DNA of 64,000 bases, taken from assembly GCA_947034885.2 (NCBI GenBank), contig OX344750.2, positions 38,426,821 to 38,490,820 on the forward strand, read 5' to 3'. The stretch comes from Thuidium tamariscinum (taxonomy: Eukaryota; Streptophyta; Bryopsida; Hypnales; Thuidiaceae). Below the pieces are notes generated by a model. The model was not told the origin of the DNA, did not search any database, and saw only the letters and a program-made list of their open reading frames with translations. This document shows, in pieces, positions 23,418 to 34,043 of this stretch (positions within the stretch are counted from its first letter, which is position 1; each line of letters begins with the position of its first letter). A program made the position numbers and the translations under genes.

Positions 23418-23891
23418 TCAGAACGAAGTGACTCTGTTGGAAGCATTCACCCATTTGAAAAAAAAAACTCCGCATTGAGGACAGTGCAAATTCGTTCTCC
23501 TCACACCCATACAAAATCTGCACTTACAACGTACGAGAACAACTCCGCACGAGTCTATGCACTCCTGGTGCAAACAATCTGAACTGAGACACCGAGCCCC
23601 TTTGCGATGACCATGGCCTATTGAGCTCAACTTGGCAGTGATCTCCCATTTTGAATTCCTCCGCACAAGACACATTGTATGGAATTGAAATTCACAGCAG
23701 GCTTGGGGCGCACTCATACTCCAGTGAGACATGCAGCACCTCGTACATTTAGGATTTTTTAATATTAGAGTACGGTTTACCATGTCGATAGCAGTGCAGT
23801 GATGTCTACTCACGCAGTGGGCAACTGCAGCCCTGCTCGCACGGGAAACCCCTAAATTTTTGCTGACATCATCACTCTCAAAATAGGGCAC
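23418..23891 (-). CDS. Cys-rich ORF (about 157 codons) inside the TTAA element, unidentified
   Basis: The translation carries many paired cysteines and histidines (CTRCC, CCEFQFHTMC, CKCRFC, CPQCG), a pattern typical of zinc-binding modules. piggyBac transposases often end in a Cys-rich zinc-binding domain, so this may be a remnant of one or a captured zinc-finger exon. The spacing does not match the canonical piggyBac motif as I know it. The nominal start is not a clear ATG, so splicing or truncation is likely. No function is assigned. Confidence 0.35.
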   Translation of the reverse strand: MPYFESDDVSKNLGVSRASRAAVAHCVSRHHCTAIDMVNRTLILKNPKCTRCCMSHWSMSAPQACCEFQFHTMCLVRRNSKWEITAKLSSIGHGHRKGARCLSSDCLHQECIDSCGVVLVRCKCRFCMGVRRTNLHCPQCGVFFFKWVNASNRVTSF

Positions 23892-24108
23892 GCAAAATTT
23901 TGGCCAATTCCTAACACCTCAGCACTTCACAATTTCTGCAAAATTATAGGAGACACTTAGAGCTCCACTCATTTGCTCTCCAGGTTGCCAACAACGGCAC
24001 TTCTCTCCCAAAAAAAGAGCGCATGGAAATAGTTTACAACTCTCTTTCTGCACCGTATTTCCTATGTCCATCGTCCAGAAAGTGGACGATGGAGCGCTTA
24101 AGGGTTAA

Positions 24109-27100
24109 ACAAATTAGTCTTCACTTTTGTATGGTTGACACTCGGGTAGGTCACTTCCCGCATTTTAAAAACCACGTGCGGCATAATATAGCATGGATTT
24201 TATTGTTTCAAGGTAAAATTTATAAAAAGATTTTTACAAATAAAGTAGGGGACTTTCAAAGTCAAAGATGCATTATAAGTAAAATAGGTAGCTAAAAAAT
24301 CTCAAGTATTAAAAGTTTTTATATATAATTTAAAGACTAGAGATTAAGATCTTGAAAATTGTATTTAGTAGGGTTAGTTTTATTTAGAGTTGGTTACAAA
24401 AGAGTTACAGTATAAAGGTAGTACATGATGTTTGTGTAGCTAGTTGTTGTGTTGTACTAAGTAATAGACCTTGGATGGATGAAAATTGGGATGATAGAGA
24501 TGTAGTTGAAGCTGTGTGGATGGACTTTGAGCTTCAAGTTAGGGTTACGTGAACTTTCCATTGCAATCTATGTCTCACTTTTCAAAGCATTACAATTTCT
24601 ATAAACCATGATTCTATTGTTTTCCTTTCATGCATTATCAAATTATATTTTTCATACATTGTAGAAGTTCTTGTACATTCAATTTTGGGATTTTTGTGTA
24701 TTGCAAGTGGTAAAATTGTCATACTAGTTCACTTGACGAAATTCTATATACAAAAAGGGTGTGACAACGGAAAATAATATTGAGTAAAGTAAACATCTCA
24801 ACTTTTAATGCAAATTTCCTTTATCTTCTCTCTAATCTTCTTGCTTTTAAATTTTTCTTCAATTCACTTTTTCTCCTTATAAAGAAAATACCCTACAAAA
24901 AAATACTTTCACCTACGTAACACAAGTAAGTATAGGATGCCATAATACAGGACATTTTCACAAATTATGTAATTATAGGGGACCATTTATTTGAGCCTTT
25001 GAGGTAAATAACCCCTCCAAAAATATCCCCTTGCCGCACGGGGGGTATGAAACATACAAAGAGTGACCCACCCAAGGTTTGACATCAAAAATTATAAGTA
25101 CATCTATGTACAAAAAAAATATCAAAGTGGCACAAATTCATTGAAAAACTTCATTGTCAAGAAGCCATTGGACCTTGAGGGGTTAACGACCATGGTCAAT
25201 TTTTGGTGTGGGCAACTTGTTTTTTGTCTCAAATAAAATAAAAAGATTAGTAGGAAATTTGATTTTCGAAGATCTGATTGTACAAATGCATTTGGGGCAT
25301 TGTGTTTTGGGTGAATTGTGACTTTTTATGCACATCTCTAGTCCAAAATGGGATTTTTCAATGGATTCATGTGTAAGTAAATGCTAAACTTAGAGATGTA
25401 TACATGCTCTACATCTTTGAAGTATATTTTGTTCTAAGGACTTCTTTTTCGCTCTCACAACAATACTTGCGTCATTTTTTTGGTGATCCTAGCTTGAATG
25501 GAACACTTGGATGGAGTTACCTAAGAAAAACAAGTGGACAATGAATTTGTACATCATGACGTGTATGGATTCAATTGAACTTTAGTGGTTGCCAAATGCA
25601 ATTGCAAAGTGAGTCAATAATCTCAAATGCACAAAAACTACAAGTACAATACAACCATGAGAATTCAACACAAAGCACATTCTAAAAACCACAGGAGTCA
25701 CTACAAAGCCATATATGAATTTAGGGCTACCACAATGGCCAAAGACAATCAAGAACCATCTACTACAATAGTCTCAAATACTAGTTTCTTCTACTACAGA
25801 TCAACATGCACAAAGCTCAAGTGACTATAACAATGTACATTTGTAAACATTGATTCTAATGACAAAATCGTTTGCCAATTTGAGTGAAGACTACAACAAC
25901 GGTACCAACTTCCATGCTGAAATACACAAAGTTTTTCAATGACACTATTACCATCTCAATATTAGTTTTACACTCAGAGAACCATATGTGAGTCATCTAC
26001 TTTACATACAAACTCCATCATTCAAGATACAAAATGAGAATGAAAACAAAAAATTGTTTGATGATGACAATCTACTTAGTTCTCTTGAAATGTATTCATT
26101 GCGTATGCTAATCACAGGATGAGACATTTTGCAATGACCTATACAATGATAAGATTTAGAAGTTGTCATATTTGAATGCCAATACAAAAATGACATTATG
26201 CCACAATGCCACCAATATTCTCACTAACCATGATCTTCTCAAAATCTCAAGCATACCCCTTACTATCCTTCAATTATGATTATTCCCTTAGTGTAACAAT
26301 TGTCATACATCTTTTATAACCAAAAACATTACAAGCAATCATGTTATAAATCAAAGGCTATAAACAATATCGAATCCTAAAGTGTCAAATGCAATTTCTT
26401 GGTTACAATTGCCAACTACAAACCCAACTTCCACTCAAACAATAAAACAAAGAAAAATGTGTAGCGCACAATCAAAATGAAAAGCCCAAATCCCACACTA
26501 TCTGTAATTGAATCCATGTACAATCTATAAATAGAATATACACAAAGCACAAACACATCTATACTAGTAAATCAAATTTGAGCATAAAAACAACAAATAC
26601 ACCAATGGCAATATTGGGGGCACAACTTCACTACAATATTGCTTCTTGCCCACAACTCTCAAAGGTGAACCTTCCAATTGATTTACAAAAACTCTCTACA
26701 CATGATTCACTACATTCAAAAAAATTGTAGTGCCAGCCCAACTACATTGCCGAACTTGTATAAGCACAACTCACTTTAAGAAGGGCACCTATAACAATTA
26801 GACAACCTAAATGAATAAGTGTTGCAAGGCTTAGATATTGAAAATGACATGGCTTAGAAGCTCACAAACAACACACAAAATCATATACCAAGGCCAAGGG
26901 AAAAAATGTGGTGACCTAATTAAAGATGAATGCATTGAGTATGAATGAACTTCTTCAAACACCTTGAATGATTCTCATACCCTTCTCTAGCCTCTCATCT
27001 CTCCAAGATAACCTATAATTCTCTTCACCAATATGCCTTCGTGACACTCTTACAGCACAAGATCCATTCACCCAAATTCATTGATAGTTGACTTCTAGGT

Positions 27101-28782
27101 ATGTGTAGAGGAAGTAGACAACTTCTTCAAAAATGGGTTCTAGGAACAATATGACAAGGTTTCAAAATAGAAATTGTACCGCAAAAATGTTTTTTGGGGC
27201 ATGTGCTTTGACAATTACTAAGCTTCATGCAAGACTTTATGATGACGCCGTAGAGATCCTTAGATCCATCTTTCCCATGTCTACGTCATTTTCCAACTTA
27301 GTAGACATCCAACAACTCTTTCATCATTCCTAGAACATGTTTATCATTGAGCTAGGCAAAGGTCATTACTCTCCTTGTCAGTACATATATGATATGTACT
27401 GCTTCTTTTTCCTTTATAACCTTCTTTCAACAATCATTGGCATATTTATACCCACCATTGCATTGGTTTTTTTTGGAAAAATTGATTAAACCCGTACGAC
27501 AAAGTAGAACTAGTAGGTTGGATTTACCCTAGGGATAAATGTTGAATTTTTTATTTTTTTCACAAATTGTATTTGCAAATTCTGAATTCATATTTGCAAT
27601 TAGAGATTCCAAATTAGAAGGGGGGGGATCTAGAACATACCCCAAAACATGGCACAAAAATAGTTTTTTTTTTCACTTTTACCTCCGGGTACCTAACATG
27701 AATTTTACCCTATTGGACCTACTTTGTGGAACGGATTTAACATCTTGCATTTCTTTGATCTCATTTCCATATGCCAGTTCAAATTCTTCTGAAACTTAGC
27801 CCAATAAATGAGATCTCAAGCTTTCTACAACTATTTCATTTGACCTTTCTCCCAATTCTACTTAGAACTTTATCTAGTCTCTAAATACTACCAATTTTGA
27901 CTAAAAAATGGTCAACTAGTCTTCAATAGGTTAAATTTTAAAAATTATGGGATAAATGGAAGATTTGTCACAAATTTAGAGCCAAAATTCAAGATCAAAC
28001 ATGGTAGGATGAAAGAATATGGTAAAAGACACACAATAGGAAAACAAACTAAAAAATGGCTCAAAACTAAATACAAGATGTGTATTCTATTGAGTTGTTG
28101 CTAAATACAAACCAAGAAGAGGGAAAAAACTCAAGCCTTTACCTCATTGGCTAGAGTTTCCTATCTAATGATTCTTTAATTCTTTATAGTAAGGGAGATT
28201 TGAGGGCATTAGAAGACCACAAGTTACCTTGAGTATTTGGACTATGGGAACATGCCACATCAACAACCTAATATAGTTAAGAAATTGCCAATTTCACAAA
28301 ATAGTTATTTTTTATTTTTTATAAATTGAAAAAAAAATTGAATTTTTTTAACATCAATGTCAAGTTTTTTAAAAAATTTTGAAAATTTTGAAATAAAAAA
28401 TAAATAAAAAATTTGTTTCAAAAATTCAAACATTATAGGCTGATTTATTGTTTCAAGATAGCACAAGGAACAAGCAAAAGAATAGCTCTCCCTTGCCCTC
28501 AAATCTCCCCTAATGCCCTATGCCACCTATGTTTTCAAATTTTTTGTAGATTCAATGGTGAATCTTTTTTTAAATTTGAATATAGCACTTTACAAATAAC
28601 TTTATTTTCTAGAAAATGAGACCAAATTCAACTAATTCTTTACATTCTTAGGTCTGAAATTGGCCATTCTAAAAATGGATCGACAAATTTTGGATTGCCA
28701 AAAAATTAAGGATTAAAGTGGAATTTCAAACTTTATTTTTGCATAGTAAAATAATTTTTTCAAAATATTTTGAGCTAAGTAA
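24109..28782. other. Long AT-rich intergenic region
   Basis: About 4.7 kb without a supportable gene. Open frames are short and lack motifs. A TTAA-type end (CCTTGAGGGGTTAA) lies at about 25172-25185. The stretch 26900-27400 is slightly less AT-rich and may be a decayed repeat, but no family was recognised. Confidence 0.35.
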
Positions 28783-28795
28783 GTTGGAAAATCAA

Positions 28796-29651
28796 CGACG
28801 CTAGTTTGTGAGCCTAAAAGCATGAGCTTGCGAGTAGTGAGCATAGGTTTTGTGAGCCCATAGAATTAACCAAAAAAAATTGTGAATTTTTTAAGTCAAG
28901 AGAAAAAAAAGGTGAAGTCATTTTAAAAAAAATCTATTTATAGTAAAATTTCAGCTTTATGACCATGGACCTATGACTGTGTACCTATGACCGTGGAAAT
29001 GTGGTTAATGTATTTTCAAATTTCAAATTCTACTATCTCTAAAGGGCTCTCAATACCTTCCAAAAAAAATTTGAATTTTTGAATTTTTTTTTGAAAATCT
29101 AGAATCTAACAAGGGGTTTTTGAGGGTGATGGAGTCATGAATAAAATAAATAAATAAATAAAGTTTTTTTTTTGTTTTTTTTTCCGACTTTATCACCCTG
29201 AAATTGATCTCTCGGTACCAAGAGAAGGTTTTCGAGGGTGAAAAGTCACAACAAAAATGAACTAGTAACATAGTTGGAAAAAAAGAAAAAAAAGTTGAAA
29301 AAAAAAGAAAAAAAAAGTTTTGAGAGCTTCAAAGCCCTCTACCTCCACACCCCTTTCAATATCAAGAGGGATTTTGGAGGGTGATGGAGTTGCAAAAAAA
29401 TTTTGAAAAATAAAAAAAGGACTGAAAAAAAAATTGAAAAAAATTGAAAATTTTTTTTTTGAAAAAAAAAGTTTTGAAAGTCACAAATTTCAAATCTCAT
29501 GAGGGGATACTAGATATAAAAATCCGAAATTCTTAAATCACGGTAATAGGTCTATGCCCTAAAAATCACTAAAAATTTCATCAAAATTCTAGGCTCACAA
29601 GCTCACAGGCTCATAGGCTCATGCTCGCAGGCTCACAAAATAGCATCCCCG
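28796..29651. mobile_element. TIR element with perfect 13-bp flanking duplication (856 bp)
   Basis: GTTGGAAAATCAA lies directly at both ends (28783-28795 and 29652-29664). The ends are inverted and imperfect: left GCTAGTTTGTGAGCC, right (inverted) GCTATTTTGTGAGCC, each followed by GCATGAGC. The interior is purine-rich, with poly-A and AAATAAATAAATAAAT runs and repeated GAGGGTGATGGAGT or GAGGGTGAAAAGTC phrases. No coding sequence is present. Thirteen bases is long for a DNA-transposon duplication; Mutator-like elements usually make 8-11. Confidence 0.6.
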
Positions 29652-29664
29652 GTTGGAAAATCAA

Positions 29665-30936
29665 TCCAACTTTTATTTCCAAAACTTAATTGTGATTTTG
29701 AGTTTCCATAAAAGGTTTTGGACAAAATTCTAAGGTGCTTGAAAATGTAATAAAAGAAGTTCCTTCTAACTCGTCTCTTAAATTTGTCTATAAGTTTTGA
29801 TTAGAGTGTTAAAATTTCAAACAAATTTTTGTAAATGAAATTTAAGTTGATTTTCCCAATTCAAATAGTTCAAAAAAAATTTTAACTTTTATTCTACATA
29901 GCCTAAATGAGGTTTAAAATTCTACTTTGAACATAGTTCTTGCTTTTGACTTAACTATAAGAGGTAAGCTTCTACTAATTCACACCATTTACATATCCCT
30001 CTTAGGTTGTTCTACCTCCCACCACCCCATTTGTATAAAGAGCTTGTCTTTCACCTTTTTTACACATTTATTCATATATTTATTGAAGTAGACTACCAAA
30101 TGTCTTGAATTCAATGTAATTGGCCCTACAGTTATGGTACTTTAATGATAAAAAATTGTATTGGGATAAGAATTTCAAGGCTCAATTGTGCATAGTAAAA
30201 TAGTATACTAACTTGCTTCGAGTCTTATCAATTTAAAATACTCTTGTTTTTAAAGACCGTTCACCAAAAAATAATTTTTCAAATTCTAGATATTGCCATT
30301 TCTAATCCCTAAGATATAATTTTATTTTCTTAATATTTTTTTAACAATCCAACCTTAGAGACTTGTCCTTCAATATCAAAAGAATGTGCACAAAAGTGTT
30401 CACTATCTTTGACTGCATAGATTAAAAGATACTTGCATTCAAAATGAAAAAGTGTGAAAAAAAAAATTATCCGTAATTTTTAGCTACAATTTCATTCTAT
30501 TTTATAACTAATCTACTATAAAGACTAGCCACTTTTTACTTTTCACATTTACAATCTACAATATGTTGGTTACTTGTATAAAAAAATTATAATATATTAT
30601 CTCTAAAATGTTGACTATATTATACAATACAATGAATTTTTTTTTAAGAATTACTATTATTTTATACCAAGTTTCATTCTTAAATCAAGCACATGTGAAC
30701 TAGAAAGACCTTAATAATGATTTCTCAAAATCTTAGTACATTCATTTTAGAAATTCCAAGTCATTTAGATAACACTTAATAGTGCACTAACATTATTCTA
30801 AATTCATTGCAAAAAATAATAAATTAAAAAATTGATAATGTAGGATTTGTAATCAAACTTGTAAAAATCCCTTACAATTCTTTTTAATTATCATTAATTG
30901 AAGATGTCATAAATCCAATTGTACAAATTTCATCCA
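29665..30936. other. AT-rich intergenic stretch
   Basis: No gene, RNA or transposon terminus was recognised between the 13-bp-duplication element and MITE C1. Confidence 0.35.
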
Positions 30937-30938
30937 TA

Positions 30939-31565
30939 AGAGGATTTTTGGGTCCCCAGAAGACCGTTTCAGGGGTGTTCATTAGATGTTTTTTGACCCC
31001 TGCAGAAGACTGTTCCAGTGCTGTTCCCCCGCAGCTGTTCCCCGCAGCGAGGGGAGCGGCCTGCTGTCAGATTTTTTTTTTTCAAAAAAAATAAAAAATA
31101 AAAAAAAATTTTAGTCTTCAAATACAAAATTTTTTTTTTTTTTTTTTTTTTTTTTGGTCGATGACGTGGCAGTCTCTCGGCCACGTCAGACCGCCTTGCC
31201 GAACCTCGCCGAACCTGTTCCCTGCTGTGATAACTCGCAGTCTTCTTGACCCCTCAAAAAACATCTAATGCCCCGAAATTGTTCGCACTACTGCAGTCCA
31301 GCCCCCTGCTGGTCTGAATTTTTGAATTTTGAAAAAAAAAAAAAAAAAAAAAAATTCAAAAAACTTCAGAATTTATTAAAGAGAAAAAAAAATATTTAAA
31401 AAAAAAATATTTTTAAAATATTTAATATTTAATTAAAAATAATTAAAAATAATAATTTTCAGACGTGGCAGTCGCTCGACCACATCAGCATCGTGTTCCT
31501 AGCATTCCCAATGCATTCCCAGCATTTGGGAACTCGCAGTCTTGTAGAGCAGCTGAAAATCCTCT
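30939..31565. mobile_element. MITE family C, copy C1 (627 bp, contains a nested relative)
   Basis: The ends AGAGGATTTTTGG and (inverted) AGAGGATTTTC sit between TA dinucleotides (30937-30938 and 31566-31567). It shares modules with C2 and C3: AGAAGACCGTTTCAGGGGTG, CCAGCCCCCTGCTGGTCTG, ACGTGGCAGTCGCTCGACCA and AACTCGCAGTCTTGTA. A related element (30981-31269) has split it. Long poly-A and poly-T tracts are present. It is non-coding. A TA target suggests a Tc1/mariner-like origin, but the superfamily is uncertain. Confidence 0.75.
30981..31269. mobile_element. MITE nested inside C1 (289 bp)
   Basis: The perfect 16-bp TIR ATTAGATGTTTTTTGA is found at both ends in inverted form. C2 and C3 lack this segment at the corresponding place (GTGTTC followed by CCCGAAATT in C2). 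The interior shares the family C modules (GCAG...CTGTTCCCC and the ACGTGGCAGTC...CCACGTCA block), so it is a related element that jumped into C1. A TGACGTGG/CCACGTCA inverted pair lies at 31162-31188. Confidence 0.7.
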
Positions 31566-31567
31566 TA

Positions 31568-33095
31568 TGTACACATTAGCCTTTAATATTTTTCATTTGG
31601 ATATCAACTCTATTTTTATTATTTATCAAATCGGGCATTGATCAAATATTATTTAAATTAACTTTGAACTCAATGTATAATCTAGACATCAAAAGGATAA
31701 ATTTATTCATCATTTTGGAAATGGAATTCAACAATAAATGGATAAATTATACTAATTTCCAATTTTAAGTGAACATAGAAAAAAATTGTACAACTTGAGG
31801 GGTGTCTTAAAAAATGGTAAAAATTTGGCCAAAATATACAAAATTGCATGGCAATGTGCCAATTCTTTCATTATATATCTATATTGTGCAAATACAATAT
31901 TTGTTTCAAATTACTTGCAAAGTGAAAACTCCCTTAAGTACTCAAAAGGCACAATTACATTGTGATATAAAATATTATTTTATTCCCTCCAATTTATACT
32001 TGTTAGAATGGTTAATGGATAAAACTACAATTTATATTGATATTAATTTACATGATTTACTATTGAGTATAATAATTATTTTATTTCAAACTTGCTTATT
32101 ATATATTAAGATTGCTTAAAATGTTAATTATTACAATAATAATGTTGCCACTTCCTTCATCATATAAGCCTATTGCTTAAATATCCTACCATGTAATTCT
32201 ATTACACATTCATGTTTTGTTCTATTGCACACTTTATAAGCAACTCTTCCCTTCTAGTGCCATCATGGATAACACCAATCTTCATGAAATTAAGTTGTAA
32301 AAAATTCAAATGCCTAGAACAATTTTCATCAAATAAATTCATTTGGGCAAAGTATACAAAATGCATCTTCACAATGGGGTCTATATGATTTATCCCCTTG
32401 CAAACTATTATTTTTCATTATATCCTTTAGCCATTTGTAGCCATTATTTCATAGAGGTAGTAACAAGTGGCATAGAAAAGCACATACATTTATCCCCTAT
32501 AGTAGTCAATACACACCTTTGGATTCAAAATTTAGAGTTCAAGCTAAAGAAACACCAACAATATCTAAGATGTAAGAGCATCCTTTGTCCTACCATAACA
32601 TTGGCCTTCTAATTGTATTTCTAACTTTTGAACAATATTTAATCCATTAAAGAATGGTTGACCACTTTCTGGTCAATTTTAGGACTTTTTGTCTCTTATA
32701 ATTTGTAAAATATTTTATTTCAAAAAATTTAGAGAAGAACACATTTAAAGCATTTCAAAATGCTTTTAACAAAACCAATTTAAAGAGAATGTGTGCAAAA
32801 ATGAATGAATTGTGCTTGTCCAAACTTGAAATGGCTTGGCCTTTCACAATGGAATTTTCAATGAGAAATGTATATTTAATGTAAAGGAAAACTATGTAAT
32901 ATGTATATGTGTGAAAGAATTAGTCCAAAATTTTTTGGTCAATTTTTAGACCACATATTCAAATTTACAACCAATTGTAGCAAACCCTATTTAGCACTAC
33001 TATCAAAGGGTGTTTATAACACATCAATCTTTGAAGAGGAATTACAAAGATGTCAACTCTTGGATCACTTTCATTCTTTGTAAGGTTCAAAGACC
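31568..33095. other. AT-rich intergenic stretch
   Basis: Only very AT-rich open frames without motifs are present. No gene is supported. Confidence 0.35.
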
Positions 33096-33097
33096 TA

Positions 33098-33371
33098 AGG
33101 TAGGTACACCCAAAATGGCACCTAACCTTAAAGCACTCTGTACAATGTGCATACATTTTCAAAATCAGTCATGTACCCAGACTATAGATGGCGCTTTCAG
33201 AAACACACTTTGACTATTAATAACTTTTGCATACGGTATTCAAATCCACTGCTCTTTGGTGCGTTGGAACATGCTTTCACTCACCAACAAGACTGTAAAA
33301 AAATCTGAACAACAAAAATAACAGGAACTAGGCACAATATGAGAAACTGGCGTTTTGGGGTGTACCTACCT
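33098..33371. mobile_element. TA-flanked MITE (274 bp)
   Basis: The ends AGGTAGGTACACCC.AAA and (inverted) AGGTAGGTACACCCCAAAA form a TIR of about 22 bp. TA lies at both borders (33096-33097 and 33372-33373). The interior is non-coding and GC-richer than the flanks. Size and TA target fit a Tc1/mariner-type MITE. Confidence 0.7.
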
Positions 33372-33480
33372 TACCAAAATTACATCTTTTGAGAGGGCAC
33401 AAAATGGCACACTTTTATAATTGTATACAAAAACTACAACTGCCCTTTGAATTGACCACGGATGTTAATGGGTTAATTCA

Positions 33481-33838
33481 AACTTGAAATTTGTCTCATT
33501 GAAAACACATCCAAAAGAACTTTGAAAAGGTACATAAAAAAATTCAAATTTTGACATTAAACAAGTACCACAAGGTAAAAATCAGATGATATAGAGGTCT
33601 TTAGTTAGCAAATCACAGTTACCTTGAAAGCAAAATTTGGCCATTGACAATTTACAATTGGTCACATTTAGAGTGTCAATGGCCAAATTTAGCTCTAGTA
33701 ACTATGATTTGCTAAGACCTTTATAATTTTAGATTTTTACCTCATTTTTCACATACTCATCCAATGTCTAAATTTGTATTCTCTTGAACCTTCTTGCAAT
33801 TCTTTTGGATGTGCTTCCAATGATACAAATTTCAAGTT
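33481..33838. repeat. Inverted repeat about 200 bp downstream of UGT-A (arms about 170 bp)
   Basis: The arms share AACTTGAAATTTGT, CACATCCAAAAGAA, AGGTAAAAATC, TAGCAAATCA and AATTTGGCCATTGAC in mirrored order around a short loop near 33660. The match is imperfect (estimated 75-85%). This looks like an old foldback MITE. The UGT-A transcript could include it only if its 3' UTR is long. Confidence 0.7.
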
Positions 33839-34043
33839 CTCAGTATATACGGTTCAACAGTTAGAAATACAGTGAGAGGGTCAATATTCCAGTGATGCTT
33901 GAAGGTCCTCAAAGATTACAGTACAAGGGTAAGGGAAGTCTGCATGCAACTCTCTAAATTGCAAGCTGCAAGAAAACTCAAATTATCGCATTAGAGTCAC
34001 AATTGACTCAAGATTCATAAAAATATTGTAGGAGAATAACGTT

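Larger units (their letters stand above)
21459..24104. mobile_element. piggyBac-like element, TTAA-flanked (2646 bp)
   Basis: TTAA lies on both sides (21455-21458 and 24105-24108). The ends are CCCTTAAGCGC and GCGCTTAAGGG, an 11-bp perfect TIR. A TTAA target with CCC...GGG ends is the hallmark of piggyBac elements. A perfect 10-bp-stem hairpin (CCATCGTCCA, GAAAG loop, TGGACGATGG) sits at 24068-24092 beside the right TIR. The interior is less AT-rich than its surroundings. It holds a Cys-rich ORF (23418-23891, minus) and the nested element B4 (22516-23247). No DDD transposase core was recognised, so it is probably non-autonomous or decayed. Kolobok elements also use TTAA and are the alternative. 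Confidence 0.65.

Noticed and set aside
20835-25185. Possible outer TTAA element enclosing the 21459-24104 element
   Set aside because: The two termini match only loosely after the CCC, and the 4.4-kb span has no shared features; kept only as a note.
31140-31155. Long poly-T tract as a polymerase III terminator or retroposon tail
   Set aside because: It is inside the nested MITE; no pol III boxes, tRNA or SINE body were found nearby.
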